Numbered from the stretch's first letter, positions 54,336 to 64,000 are shown. The stretch is 64,000 nt of DNA from an uncultured Kiritimatiellota bacterium (GCA_934635385.1 CAKTZI010000003.1:62001-126000); one strand, 5' to 3'. Numbers and translations are program-made. Notes: generated by a model from the letters alone, not told the origin.

Positions 54336-57300
54336 ATGAAGAGGCTCCTGTTCCTGTTCGCGTACGCGCTCGCGCTCGTCGCCGCGCTGCTGGCGGCGCT
54401 GCCGTGGACGGCTCCGTCCGCGTTCGCCGGCGCAGCCAGTTCAGCGTCCAACGCGGACATCGACGATAATAAGGACGATCCGGACGACAATGACGACGAC
54501 GAGGACGACGAGGAGGAGGGCGGCGACGAGGACGATCCGCCATCTCCGCCGCCGCCGGATCCGCCTGACCCTCCGGAGCCTCCGCCCCCGCCGCCTCCCC
54601 CTCCTGACCCTCCGCCGACGCCGCCGTCGCCGCCGGACGGCGGGGATCCGCCGGACGACGGCCCGGACGAGCCGGACGAGCCGACGACGCCGGATCCCGT
54701 CGGCTACGTCTCGGGGAACGTGTACGAGGCGGTGACAGACCTGCGCATTCCCTGCCCGGACGTCGATCTCGTGTTCCGCCGCTCGTACAGCTCGCACTCG
54801 GACGTGTCCGGCGACCTCGGCTACGGCTGGTCCCACTCCTACGACTGGCGCGTCCTCCGGACGGGCGGCAAGGTCATCGTCCGCGCGTCCGGGACGGGCG
54901 GCGCGTCGGACACGTGCTACGCGTTCAAGCCCGTCCAGTCGGGGCAGGCGGTCGTCAATTCCGGCGGGCACTGCCTGTCGCGGCGCGCGGACGGCCGGTA
55001 CGTGCTGACGACGGCCGACAGGACGCGCTACGCGTTCACGGGCGGAGACCGGCTCTCGTCGGTCACGACGTGGAACGGCACGCGGATCGCCGTGCTGCGC
55101 GACGGGTCCGGCAGGATCCGTCGCGTCCGCCACGCCAACGGCAGGGAACTTGTCTTCTCCTATTCGGAGGACGGGGCGCTCGTTCGCGTCGGGACGCCGG
55201 ACCCCGCCGTCTGGGTGGAGTTCTCGCAGCGGACGTCCGGCGACGTCCGGCGGCTTGAGCGCGTCGTGCGCCATGACAGGGGCGGGGCCTCGACGAACGC
55301 ATACGCATACGTCAGCAAGCCCCGTCCGGGAACCTGGCGGACGCCCCCGTCGATCTACGCGGCCTACTACAGTGCTGCGGCGAGCGGCCCGTGCCTGCCC
55401 GTGTCGACGTACCGGAGTCCGTCCGGACAGGAGACCGTGCCCGTGCTGTCGCGCAAGACGGACGCGAACGGAATCTCCGCCGTCTACGAGTATGACCGCC
55501 TGACGGACGGGCCGAAGGTCCGCTGCCGCAGCATGGAGATGACGGGCGGGCTCTTCGCCACCGTGCTCTCCTATTACGACGGCTACACCGTGGAGCGCAA
55601 GGCGACGGCCTTCGGGACGTCGAGGACCCTGTACGGCTACGACTCCGGCCGCCGCGAGACGGAGCGGCGGACGGGTTCTGAACGGCTTCTCACGTCCTAC
55701 GACAGCCAGGGGAACGTCGCGTGGACGGTGCGGACGAACGCGACGCACGCCCTCTCCGTCCTCCGGACCTACGACGGCCGGCACCGGAACGTCTCCGTCG
55801 CGACGGCGTTCGACGCGGCGCCGGCGCGCGAAACGCGGTTTGGCTGGGACGACGTGCGCGGCGCCATGAACCGCGTCGTCACGCCGGAGGGGCGCGTCCG
55901 GGAGTGGACGACGAACGGCTTCGACGTCGTGGAGTACGGGGCTGGGCGCGGCGACGCGCGCCTCGTCACGTACCGCGTCTGCGACACGAACGGGCACGTC
56001 CGGGCCGTCCTCGGCCCGGACGGCGGGCGCACGGACGTCACCTACCATCCAGACGGCTCCGTCGCCGCCGTCGAGGCGGAGGGCCTGCCGCGCGTCGCCT
56101 ACGCCTACGACGCGCTCGGCCACGTCGCCGCCGTCGCGCGGCCGGGGCCGGACGGATGCGAAAGGACGGTTTCGTATGCGAACAACTGGCGCGGGAAGCC
56201 GACCGGAATCTCGTACCCCGACGGCACGTCGGAGAGCCTCGCCTACGACGGCGAGGGCACGAGGGCCGTCCGCCGTGTGGACGCGCTCGGACGCGAGGAC
56301 GTCTACCGCTGGACGCTCGGCCTCCCCGTCCACGCCGCGCGCGTCGCCGACGGCGTGACGAACGCGCTCTACGCGGTCTCGCACGACCCGCAGCTCAACG
56401 TCGTCGCCGTCGACGACCCCCTCGGCCGCCGCGCCGAGTCGTACGTCCTCGACGAGATCGGGCGCGTCGTCGCGGTCGCGAACCTGGAGGGGCAGGTCCT
56501 CCGGCGCACGTACGCGCTGGGGAACATGGTCGCGTCCGAGACGCGCTTCGACGGCACGTCCGTCGCCTACGGCTACGATTCGGACGCGAACCTCGCCACG
56601 GTCGCCTACCCGGACGGCACGCTCCGCTTCGGCTACGACGGCGACGGGCTCATGACCTCGGCGGAGGGCGCGGCGGGGCTCGTCTCGAACGCCTACGACG
56701 CCGCGGCCGGCTGGCTCGACGCCTCGCGCGGCGCGGACGGGAGCTGGGTGCGGTATGCCCGCTCGGACGGCGGCGCCGTGACGGCGCGCGTCTCCGTCGC
56801 GGGGACGGCGGCGTACGCCTACGACAAGGCGGGGCGGCGCGTGCGTTCGGCCTCGCCTGTCGGGACGCTCGCGTTCGGCTACTGCCCGTGGAACGGGCTG
56901 CTCGCGGCGGTCACGAACGCGAACGGCACCGTGACGTCGTACGCCTACGACGTGATGGACCGCGTGACGAACGTCACGTGGACGACGGCGGGGCGGGGCC
57001 GTCCTCGGCGGCTTCGCCTACGAATACGACGCCGTCGGTCGCATCGTCGCGCGGGAGCACGCGCTCGGCACGAGCCGCTTCGACCGCGCCTACGCCTACG
57101 ACGGCCTCGACCGCCTCGTGTCCGACGGCGGCGTGTCGTACGCCTACGACGCGGCGGGCAACCGCACGGCGAAGCGCGGCGACGCCGGGGGCGACGTCGC
57201 CTACGCGCTGGGGGCGGGCGACCGCCTCGCGTCGTGGACGGGCGGCGCGTACGGGCACGACGCGGCGGGGTGCGTCACGCGCATCGCGCGCGGCGCGGAC

Positions 57301-58272
57301 ACGTGGGACCTCGCGTGGAACGGCCAGTGCCAGCTCGTCTCGGTCGCCACGAACGGCGCCTTCGCCGAATCGTATTCGTACGACGCGCTCGGACGGCGCG
57401 CCTCGACGACGAGCGCGGAGGGGACGGAGCGGCACGTCTACGACGAGAGCTGGCAGGTCGTCGCGGATGTCGACGAGAGCGGCAGCGTCGTCCGATCCTA
57501 CGAGTGGGGCGAGGGCGTCGACCGGCTGCTCGCCGTGAGGATCGGCAGCCGCACCTACACGGCTCTGACGGACATTCAGGGCACGGTCTGGGGCTACGCG
57601 GACGAGAGGGGCGCCGTCGTCGCGCGCTGGACGTACGACGCCTGGGGCAACGTCCTGTTGGAGGAGATCGCCGAAGGAGCCGAGGCGCTGCGTGCGGTGC
57701 GCTACCGCTTCCAGGGGCGCGAGCGCTCGGCGGCGACGGGGCTCGCCAGCTTCCGCATGAGGTGGTACGACCCGGCGACGGGCCGCTGGCTCTCCAAGGA
57801 CCCCATCGGCCTCAGCGGCGGCCTGAATTTGTATGCGTTCTGTGCCAATAACAGTCTAAGTTATGTTGACCCAAGTGGACGAATCATAATGATTTCGCCG
57901 CATCCTGATCCATCCAATTGGGGTTGCCCGCCTCCAGATTGGCACAAGCGAGATCGAGACCGACGGAATCAGCCACTACCTCAAGCACCTCCTTCAGATA
58001 GCTGTGAGCCTGGATGGAAGAAACTTCCGGCATGGCAGTCTCAATATCATGATAACGGAACTGGGGCTGCCGAACAAAAATACATTCATCCGGATGGTCG
58101 TGAAGTCGTATATGATGGAGACACAGGAAAACCCATTACCGACCCGGCTTTGCAAGGAACGTATAATTACGTGAATCCTGCAACAAAAGGTGATAGTGCT
58201 TGGACGTGGACATGGCGCAGTATTGGTCATTTTGGCGCGGACATCCTGCCTTATCTGATTTGGGGTAACTAA
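54336..58272 (+). pseudogene. Rhs-repeat polymorphic toxin, frameshifted near 56990
   Basis: Rhs/YD-repeat protein. After a signal peptide or membrane segment comes an acidic run (about 42-67) and a polyproline stretch (about 68-105). The DUF6531-like entry follows (YVSGNVYEAVTDLRIPCPDV) and then many YD repeats (YAYDALGH, YGYDSDANLATVAYPDG). At 56990-56998 the sequence GGGGCGGGG holds one G too many. Beyond it the sequence continues perfectly in the +1 frame (GGFAYEYDAVGR to the core signature MRWYDPATGRWLSKDPIGL). Removing that base gives 1311 residues. The tip after YVDPSGR (nt 57862 on) is AT-richer and ends HFGADILPYLIWGN. Tip activity is unknown. Confidence 0.8.
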
Positions 58273-58274
58273 TA

Positions 58275-58808
58275 ATGAAAGTGGCATTACGTAAGTTCCT
58301 ACAGGTATTTGTGAAAGTTTCTTGCGTGTTGTTCGCTTGTCTTGTGCTGCTAGAAGCGTATATTTTTTGTTTCTTTACTTTTTGTCGAAAGGAATGGATT
58401 TTTGAAGGCGAGGGATGTGATATCTGCCATGTGGTGAGAGGAACTGATGACCAGGATGATTTGCATTTTAGGTTTGATGATTATTCCTCGACTAATGGCG
58501 TTTATACGTTTCAGGCTTCTCTTCGGGACGTCGAATTAGAGGATATTTTGTCCGCGACCATTTGTGTTGAGAAGAAGAGCAGGGATTCATATCCCATGTG
58601 CCAAGCAAAATTTGCATTGGATATGAAACAAACAGGATGCGGAGTTGCCTTTAGCGCAAGACTTCCCGTTGAATTTGCACCCAAAGAGCCAGAAGAGACA
58701 TTGAACATCGAAGTGTCCTTTTCTGCAGTGAATGCTTATAAGAAGTTGATGAAGCCTTTTCGCATGGAGTTTAAGTCTGAAGTGGTTCGACATTTTAAAT
58801 CCGTGTAG
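58275..58808 (+). CDS. Hypothetical membrane-anchored protein, candidate immunity protein
   Basis: A 177-residue unknown protein starting 2 bp after the Rhs stop. Residues about 13-34 are a hydrophobic segment (VSCVLFACLVLLEAYIFCFF), followed by a soluble cysteine-containing domain. GC is far below that of the Rhs core. Immunity proteins of Rhs toxins lie immediately downstream of the tip, so this is the first candidate for that role. The claim rests only on position and composition; no immunity family is recognised. Confidence 0.55.
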   Translation: MKVALRKFLQVFVKVSCVLFACLVLLEAYIFCFFTFCRKEWIFEGEGCDICHVVRGTDDQDDLHFRFDDYSSTNGVYTFQASLRDVELEDILSATICVEKKSRDSYPMCQAKFALDMKQTGCGVAFSARLPVEFAPKEPEETLNIEVSFSAVNAYKKLMKPFRMEFKSEVVRHFKSV

Positions 58809-58888
58809 AGATGATCCCTTTGAGACATATTTTGCATTTGCGATTGGGTTGTGTTGATGACGCATGCCACTGTCAAAATAATAGGACG

Positions 58889-59464
58889 ATGCGCTTGCTT
58901 AGGTGTCTATTGTTTTGTTTTTTTGCGTTACTTGATTGCAAAATGCCAGTTCAAGCTGCTCCATTTTACAATGAGATGGCGCAACTTCCTGAATTGGCGA
59001 AATGCATCTTCGTGACAGGGCAGAAATTTGAAAGCTATGACTTTACGCCTTCTGAGTTCTCATTTGGAAGTACGGGCATTGTGTATTGGGCGAGGTTCAG
59101 GCCGCAACATGCCTTGCCTCATAAGGTCTGGGTGACATACCCAAAGGATGGACGCGTCAGCTGGAAGCGAGCTGAACAGGTGATGAGAGGATTCTCGGCG
59201 CGGTTAGTAGTCAAGCATGGACAGACAAGATTGGAAGTTCCGTCTCATACAGGGATTCCGATTGTTTATCGGGATTTCTTGCCAGAAGGTATCTCGTTTT
59301 ATGTTGGGCACACATTGTTTGTATTTCATGCTGGTGAATTTGACTGGCGTTATGATGATGAGATCGAGTTGACTCTTGAGGTTCAGTCTCCTGTATCTCA
59401 AGAATCATACTTACGATTGGTGAAACCTAAACTGACAGTGAGCGAACTCCCCTATCTTCGATAA
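58889..59464 (+). CDS. Hypothetical secreted protein
   Basis: An unknown protein of 191 residues from the ATG at 58889, where a signal peptide begins (MRLLRCLLFCFFALLDCKMP). An upstream ATG at 58811 would give 217 residues but lacks a signal-like start. The mature part is beta-rich with conserved-looking aromatic positions (VYWARFRPQHALPHKVWVTY, GISFYVGHTLFVFHAGEFDW). AT-rich. It may be a second immunity-like or accessory protein of the Rhs cassette; no family is recognised. Confidence 0.5.
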   Translation: MRLLRCLLFCFFALLDCKMPVQAAPFYNEMAQLPELAKCIFVTGQKFESYDFTPSEFSFGSTGIVYWARFRPQHALPHKVWVTYPKDGRVSWKRAEQVMRGFSARLVVKHGQTRLEVPSHTGIPIVYRDFLPEGISFYVGHTLFVFHAGEFDWRYDDEIELTLEVQSPVSQESYLRLVKPKLTVSELPYLR

Positions 59465-59905
59465 ATGAAAAGAATTTTCTCTATTTGTGCGTTTGTTTTC
59501 TTGTTAGGCATGGTGGCCATTTACGTTGTCTTGGGAATCCGCTTGGTTTTTTGCGCGGTCGTATTTACGGATGCAAAAGAGTTGTCTAGTATGGCAGTGG
59601 AGTCCCTTGGTGACTTTGTTTTCTTTTGCCTCTGTGCACGGCTTCTTCTTTTGCTCGTGCGGCAGGGCAAGATATCAAATGCCTATGTCTGGTGGTTCAT
59701 TCTTGCCGTTATGTGGATTGGGGTTTCACGGGTTTGGGCTTCTCGGATAAGGGCCTTGCTAGAAACGTGGTTCTGCCTAGGCAATCCTAAGTATTGGCTT
59801 CTGCTTGTCCATTCTTTTGTTGCATCCCCTGTTTTCGTGGCTTTTGCGCTTGCCGTAAGGGATGTTGCCAACCGTAAAGGATTTGCCCCGAACCGAGGTG
59901 AATGA
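59465..59905 (+). CDS. Hypothetical four-helix membrane protein
   Basis: 146 residues with four hydrophobic segments (residues about 5-30, 48-66, 75-92, 112-130). It starts immediately after the previous stop (TAA then ATG) and its TGA overlaps the next ATG, so it is tightly coupled on both sides. No family is recognised. Membrane proteins in such cassettes can protect against periplasmic or membrane-targeting toxins, but that is inference. Confidence 0.55.
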   Translation: MKRIFSICAFVFLLGMVAIYVVLGIRLVFCAVVFTDAKELSSMAVESLGDFVFFCLCARLLLLLVRQGKISNAYVWWFILAVMWIGVSRVWASRIRALLETWFCLGNPKYWLLLVHSFVASPVFVAFALAVRDVANRKGFAPNRGE

Positions 59906-60579
59906 TGCGAAATGCTGATGATTGCCGGACATTTAGATTGCTAAAGGCACAGGCATTGCGAGGCGATGCCGAACTGATGTGGCTTGTGGGGACGGCGTAT
60001 CGAGATGGGCATTTTCACTGCATCGGACGGGAGTCGGACGTGCCTGTCCGTCGGAATCTCAGGCTTGCTGTGCATTGGCTTGAAAGGGCGGCCGAAAAGC
60101 GCAGCACTGGGGGCATGGTCGATTTGGCGGCGGTGCTGTACCAACAGGGTTTGAATGCCAAAGATGCTGAAATGAGACGGTCGAAGTTTGTTGAGGCACT
60201 TCGTTGGGAGCGGTGTGCTTGGCGTCATGGCGAATCTCTTGCCGCTTGGAATGTGGCAATCACATGTTCGGCGTTAGGTCGCCGCAAGGCTTGTTTTAAG
60301 TGGCTCTGCAATTCTTATAGAAGTGGAGGAGAAGACTTGGAGGCCATTGCGTTGTGCTACGCTGCGGGGTATGGAGTGCGTAAAGATGCGGCAAAAGCAC
60401 GGACGTTATTGAGAAAAGCCAAAAGGCAGTGCCATGCGGCGGCCGTTGATTCTAAGGTTGTCACAAATCTTCTTGCCAAATTGCGTCGTGGTACGAGTAT
60501 CGAAATCAAGGAGCCGATTACTCGAATGATAGGGGCATTGGCGACAGAGAACGTCGAATCGTCAGACGGATTTGCCTGA
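59902..60579 (+). CDS. Sel1-repeat protein
   Basis: A 225-residue soluble protein built of Sel1/TPR-like helical pairs: AQALRGDAELMWLVGTAYRDG, RLAVHWLERAAEKRSTGGMV, LEAIALCYAAGYGVRKDAAKA. It starts with an ATGATG overlapping the previous stop. Sel1-like proteins appear repeatedly as immunity or chaperone-like partners in polymorphic toxin loci, which fits the context. Its exact partner cannot be read from sequence. AT-rich like its neighbours. Confidence 0.65.
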   Translation: MMRNADDCRTFRLLKAQALRGDAELMWLVGTAYRDGHFHCIGRESDVPVRRNLRLAVHWLERAAEKRSTGGMVDLAAVLYQQGLNAKDAEMRRSKFVEALRWERCAWRHGESLAAWNVAITCSALGRRKACFKWLCNSYRSGGEDLEAIALCYAAGYGVRKDAAKARTLLRKAKRQCHAAAVDSKVVTNLLAKLRRGTSIEIKEPITRMIGALATENVESSDGFA

Positions 60580-60608
60580 GTATTTGTTTCAGATGAAGAG
60601 GCTTAAAG

Positions 60609-61439
60609 ATGAAGAAGATTTGCGTGTTGATTTTATTCTTGACGGGGACAATTTTGGGTTTGGCCGTTTGGTGGCTTTCTGACAGGAGTGCACCGTCGAG
60701 TCGAGAAACGTTTCGTTCACCGGTACGGTCAGTGCCCGTTTCTCGGCGACAACCTCTGCCGCAGATCGCGGCCAACGCCGAAGATCAGGTGCCGTTGGTA
60801 CGGCAGTCGGTGGAAGCCGTGCGTTTGCCGCAAGTCGTGCCGACGGCGGCCAAGGAAATGTTGCGTTCGATGCCGGAACAAGATGCAACCTTAACCGCGT
60901 CGTCGTCCGCCATCGTTCGGCTGGCGGCTGAGAAGAGCCAACTAATGGACGACCTGCTGAACGAGGAGCCGATTCCATCCGACTACGGACAGGTGATGGT
61001 CGGTCTCTTTCGCGACCGCAGCCAGGACGTCTACACGCGCGACTTCGCCGTCCAGCACATCGGCCTCTACGCCGAGGCCCTGCATCGTCGTGGCGCATAC
61101 GCCCCGTCCTCGCCGGAGGCGGCGCAGCTGCGCAAGGCCCTCGATGCGGCGGCGGACGAGACGCGCACGATCGTCGCGGCGGCGGCGTTCCGCGCGCTGG
61201 ACGATCTCGCGGCGTTCGATCCGCATGTCGATGCCCGGCGACTGGACGCGCGCCTTGTCGCCTGTGCCGCCGACGCCTTGGCCGCGCCCGCCGCGCGCGT
61301 GATGGCGGTGCAGCTCTGCGGTGAGCGGAAGGTCGCCGCATCCCGCAGCCTCCTGAAGCGCCTCGCGGACGACCCAAAGGCGAACGCCGTCGTGCGAAAG
61401 GCGGCGTCCCACGCCTTGTTGGCATTTGAGTGGCGATGA
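60609..61439 (+). CDS. Membrane-anchored helical (HEAT-like) protein
   Basis: 276 residues with an N-terminal membrane anchor (MKKICVLILFLTGTILGLAV) and a mainly helical body with HEAT-like repeats (YTRDFAVQHIGLYAEALHRR, RKALDAAADETRTIVAAAAF, AAPAARVMAVQLCGERKVAA, AVVRKAASHALLAFEW). The first 340 bases are AT-richer and the rest (from about 60960) returns to genome-like GC, so it straddles a composition border. It may be the last gene of the cassette or the resident gene at its edge. Confidence 0.55.
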   Translation: MKKICVLILFLTGTILGLAVWWLSDRSAPSSRETFRSPVRSVPVSRRQPLPQIAANAEDQVPLVRQSVEAVRLPQVVPTAAKEMLRSMPEQDATLTASSSAIVRLAAEKSQLMDDLLNEEPIPSDYGQVMVGLFRDRSQDVYTRDFAVQHIGLYAEALHRRGAYAPSSPEAAQLRKALDAAADETRTIVAAAAFRALDDLAAFDPHVDARRLDARLVACAADALAAPAARVMAVQLCGERKVAASRSLLKRLADDPKANAVVRKAASHALLAFEWR

Positions 61440-61600
61440 CGAACCCTATTCGCTTGGACAATGACAGTGGCAGTGGTGATGGCAATTCATGCAAGATTCA
61501 CTGGGTGTGTAGTTCTAATGGGAAAGCACCTACAACTTGTCGTGGAGGCGGTTCGGCACAATTTCCAAGTTGCGCGCCATCTCAATGGAAAAGGTTTTAC

Positions 61601-61945
61601 ATGGAAACGACAATGGAGAATGCGATAGGGCGCGTAAAGGTTCTGTGCGCGGAGCTTTCGCGAACGTTGAATCGTCCGAAGGAGGGGCGCTGGATTCCTC
61701 GCTCCATCGACGAGGCGCGCCTCGTCCTTCGGAAGTCATGGCAGTTGTCTGATGCCTTGTGTGAAATGATCCGCCTGGCCGAACACGAAAGCAAGGACTG
61801 GTCAAGGGAAGTTGCGCATGTCGTCGCATATCCCGTCGGTTACCTGTTCCTGGAGGCTGACGGGGTTGTCGATGCGTGGTATTCCGAACTGGTGCCGGAC
61901 GAGTTGAAGGACGCGGGCGATGATTCCCGATTGACGCATAATTGA
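61601..61945 (+). CDS. Hypothetical small protein
   Basis: 114 residues from the ATG at 61601; AAAAGG lies a few bases upstream. The frame is open from 61430, but that part overlaps the previous gene and has no features. The product is helical (RVKVLCAELSRTLNRP, DEARLVLRKSWQLSDALCEM) and ends acidic. No family is recognised. The 160 bp before it holds nothing I can identify. Confidence 0.45.
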   Translation: METTMENAIGRVKVLCAELSRTLNRPKEGRWIPRSIDEARLVLRKSWQLSDALCEMIRLAEHESKDWSREVAHVVAYPVGYLFLEADGVVDAWYSELVPDELKDAGDDSRLTHN

Positions 61946-62997
61946 GGCCGTCGAGTGCGATCTCGGACTCTTGGAGAAGGACTTCCGCGTGAAGCCCGTC
62001 CTCGCCGAGATGCGGGACTTCGTGAAGACGACGGACGCCCTGCCGTTCGGTTCGCTGCCGCCGCGCCGCGTCGACGCCGTCTGCCTCCTGAGCGAGCGCG
62101 AGGCGCCGACGCTGCCCGCCGCGTTCGGCTCGTTTGCGCTCGCGCGCCAGGCCGGGTTCGACGTCCGCTTCGCCGGGGCGGAAGGCGAGATCCCCGATTC
62201 GCCGTTCTACATCTTGCCGTCGGGCTCGTGGTACGACCCCTTACACGGGCACGGCCTGCCGCAAGGTCTATGCGCGCGTCCGCGACGGCGCGACCCTGCT
62301 CGTCAGCAAGGGCAACCAGACGACGCTCGCGGGCCTGGCGGAAGTGAGCGGCAACGAGGTGGACTGGACAAGCGCGGACGGCGAGACGGCGACCGTGACG
62401 CTGGACGGTTTCGCCGGCCGTCCGCTGCGCGTGCAGTCCGCGACCACCGTGCGCATCCTCCCGAAGCGGAGCCGCGTCCTCGCGACGGACGCCGCCAGAA
62501 ACGCCTATCTGACGGTCTGCGACTACGGGAAGGGGAAGGTCGTGTACGTGAACAGCGCGATTGAGCGCGACAGCTTCCTGCAGGGCGGCGCGTACTTCGG
62601 CGCGAACCTGAATCCGCTTTACCTCGTCTATCGCACGGCGACGCAGCTCGCGGGCGTGCGGCGCGTCGTCGAGAAGTCGGCGGCGTGCCCGAACGTGGGG
62701 CTCGCGGAGCATCCGGACGGGGCGGGGCGCGTCATCGTCGTCGCGATCAACTACGACCCGGAGCCGGTCATATGCCCGATTCGCATCGCGGGGCGCGTGG
62801 AGCAGGTCTTCAAGGGTTCTGTCGCGGACGGGAAGATCGCCCTTGCGGCCAACGACGTCGCGATCTTCGCGGTGTGCCCGTCGGCGTCGGCGACGGGCGA
62901 GATGGTCGTCTCCGCGCCGCGCTTCCGCAGCTGCAGAAACCCCACGGCGAACTCGGCGAGGCCCTTAAGACCGCCATGTCCGGCGGTTGTGTTATGA
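61935..62997 (+). pseudogene. Broken glycoside hydrolase, C-terminal part
   Basis: The frame opens at 61935 without a start and reads EKDFRVKPVLAEMRDFVKTT and on to PSGSWYDPL. It then shifts +1 near 62240 and continues RKVYARVRDGATLLVSKGNQ to ANDVAIFAV. This looks like the middle (GATase-like, as in GH42 trimerisation domains) and C-terminal beta domain of a large secreted glycosidase. The catalytic barrel is missing upstream. Beyond 62880 the reading degenerates again. It is a relic and should not be scored as an enzyme. GC is genome-like, so the loss is probably of a resident gene. Confidence 0.65.
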
Positions 62998-63032
62998 AAG
63001 CGTTTGAATTCGATTAGGAAAGCGTTAAAGCC

Positions 63033-63061
63033 TTTACAGGGCGTCTCGATTGTGGTAATAT
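63033..63061 (+). promoter_or_regulatory. Promoter of ppk1
   Basis: TTTACA (63033-63038), a 17 bp spacer and TAATAT (63056-63061), followed by the familiar ACGCGCC. The start codon is 33 bases further on. Confidence 0.6.
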
Positions 63062-63094
63062 ACGCGCCAATCAGTCTTGGGGTGAGGTTTCCAC

Positions 63095-64000
63095 ATGATC
63101 AGAAAAGACGAAATCCCTGAAAGGGCCTACGTTGCGCGCGACGTCAGCTGGATGTATTTCAACCATCGCATCCTTCAGGAGGCGCGCAAGCCGAGCGTGC
63201 CCCTGCTGGAGCGCCTTTCGTTCCTCGGCATCTACTCGAACAATCTCGACGAGTTCTTTCGCGTGCGCGTGGCGGCGCTGAATCGCATGCTGCGCGGAAA
63301 GCCCGCGCGCGAGACGGCGCGGAACATCAAGCGGACGCTCAAGTCGATTATCGGTCTTAACGAAGACTATGCGCAGGAGTATTCGGCGGCGGTCGGCGAG
63401 GTGTTCCGCGCGCTGGAGGCGCACAAGATCCGCCTTCTGACGGAGGACGACCTCAATGCGGAGCAGAGGGACTTCCTGACAAAGTTCTTCTACGACAGGC
63501 TGAACGGTTCGGTCAATCCGATCTGGCTCACTGCGCTGGACGACCTGTCCGTCTTGGCGGACAACCGCATCTACCTTGTCGTGGAGATGACGCGGAAACG
63601 GGAGGAGGCCACGCCCGGGCTCCCCGTGAAGGCCCCGAAAGCGCGCGGGACGCGCAAGAGGTATGCGCTGCTGAAGGTCCCCGACCGTCAGTACGGGCGC
63701 TGGGTGCAGGTGCCGTCCAGCGACGGCTACACCAACATCATGTACCTTGACGACGTGCTTCGCCATTGCCTGCCGCTCGTCTTTCTCGGCTTCAAGGGGT
63801 GCTGCGGCTTCCGGGCGTATTCGTTCAAGTTCACCAAGGATGCGGAAATGGAGCTGGATGCGGACGCCGACTTCAGTCCGCTCGAGAAGATCTCGCTGGG
63901 CGTGAGCAGCCGCAGGAAGGGGGCCGCCGTGCGCATCATCTTCGACCGCGAAATGCCCGCGGACATCCGCAGCCGCCTGCGCGAGCGCCTGGACACGCGG
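63095..64000 (+). CDS. ppk1: Polyphosphate kinase 1, N-terminal part (3' end outside window)
   Basis: PPK1 reversibly makes polyphosphate from ATP. The visible 302 residues start at ATG 63095 and contain the N-terminal domain signature RDVSWMYFNHRILQEARKPS, then LLERLSFLGIYSNNLDEFFRVRVA, and the head domain with QYGRWVQVPSS, LDDVLRHCLPLVFLGF and YSFKFTKDAEMELD. The frame is open to the last base, so the catalytic phospholipase-D-like half lies outside. A Lys/Arg-rich insert (PVKAPKARGTRKRYA) is seen in the head domain. Confidence 0.93.
   Translation, partial: MIRKDEIPERAYVARDVSWMYFNHRILQEARKPSVPLLERLSFLGIYSNNLDEFFRVRVAALNRMLRGKPARETARNIKRTLKSIIGLNEDYAQEYSAAVGEVFRALEAHKIRLLTEDDLNAEQRDFLTKFFYDRLNGSVNPIWLTALDDLSVLADNRIYLVVEMTRKREEATPGLPVKAPKARGTRKRYALLKVPDRQYGRWVQVPSSDGYTNIMYLDDVLRHCLPLVFLGFKGCCGFRAYSFKFTKDAEMELDADADFSPLEKISLGVSSRRKGAAVRIIFDREMPADIRSRLRERLDTR

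Noticed and set aside
49243..54543. Very long minus-strand open frame opposite the TSP3 gene
   Set aside because: It is a mirror of a high-GC coding frame, arginine- and valine-rich with no domains; similar shadows lie opposite the MBG gene, carB and the hydrolase.

Overview
This is a 64 kb window of a high-GC bacterial chromosome in the Planctomycetes-Verrucomicrobia-Chlamydiae group. My best guess is a host-associated Kiritimatiellota or a close relative. The evidence is the mix of giant secreted repeat proteins (MBG, TSP3, autotransporter-associated beta-strand), SUMF1-domain proteins with signal peptides, large glycoside-hydrolase-like proteins beside an AraC/XylR regulator, and Gram-negative outer-membrane genes (a TonB receptor and a beta barrel). 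A promoter word TGGTATAAT or TGGTATACT followed by ACGCGCC recurs and often sits right against the start codon. The taxonomic call is inference; no rRNA is present.

Layout. 1-2882: asd (5' end cut off), an ELM1-like gene and a sensor kinase. 2883-5737: a lower-GC scar holding a 5'-truncated ART-like gene, an HTH gene, a DUF4143 remnant, a DUF3800 gene, and a promoter-to-terminator unit with no good ORF (candidate RNA). 5738-12388: AT-richer accessory genes, namely two small membrane proteins, two SUMF1 surface proteins and a convergent HUH-transposase/DprA-like fusion. 12447-21144: a 2511-residue MBG-repeat protein followed by an outer-membrane barrel. 21196-32478: housekeeping genes prfB, a Schlafen-type regulator, a DciA-like gene, tRNA-Ala, rpsB, tsf, an ispH-uppS fusion, a dxs-like gene, a sensor kinase and an rRNA-methyltransferase-like gene. 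32489-40818: an AraC/XylR regulator divergent from a carbohydrate-active operon. 40901-49139: rubrerythrin, carB, an SGNH esterase, trmD and a TonB receptor. 49273-61945: a TSP3 protein and an Rhs protein in tandem, then an AT-rich cassette of small genes. 61935-64000: a broken glycosidase and the start of ppk1.

How the genes work together. rpsB-tsf and the isoprenoid genes (IspH fused to UppS, then a DXS-like enzyme) form a translation and cell-wall-lipid block. The 32.5-41 kb block looks like a sugar-responsive polysaccharide utilisation unit, with a repeated putative operator between the regulator and the operon. The TSP3-Rhs block looks like a polymorphic toxin locus: the Rhs core is GC-rich, the toxin tip and following genes are AT-rich, and a single extra G in a G-run now separates core from tip. 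Two unrelated genes carry the same palindrome core (CCATATATGG) with short in-frame tandem repeats, which suggests a small element that spreads inside coding sequence.
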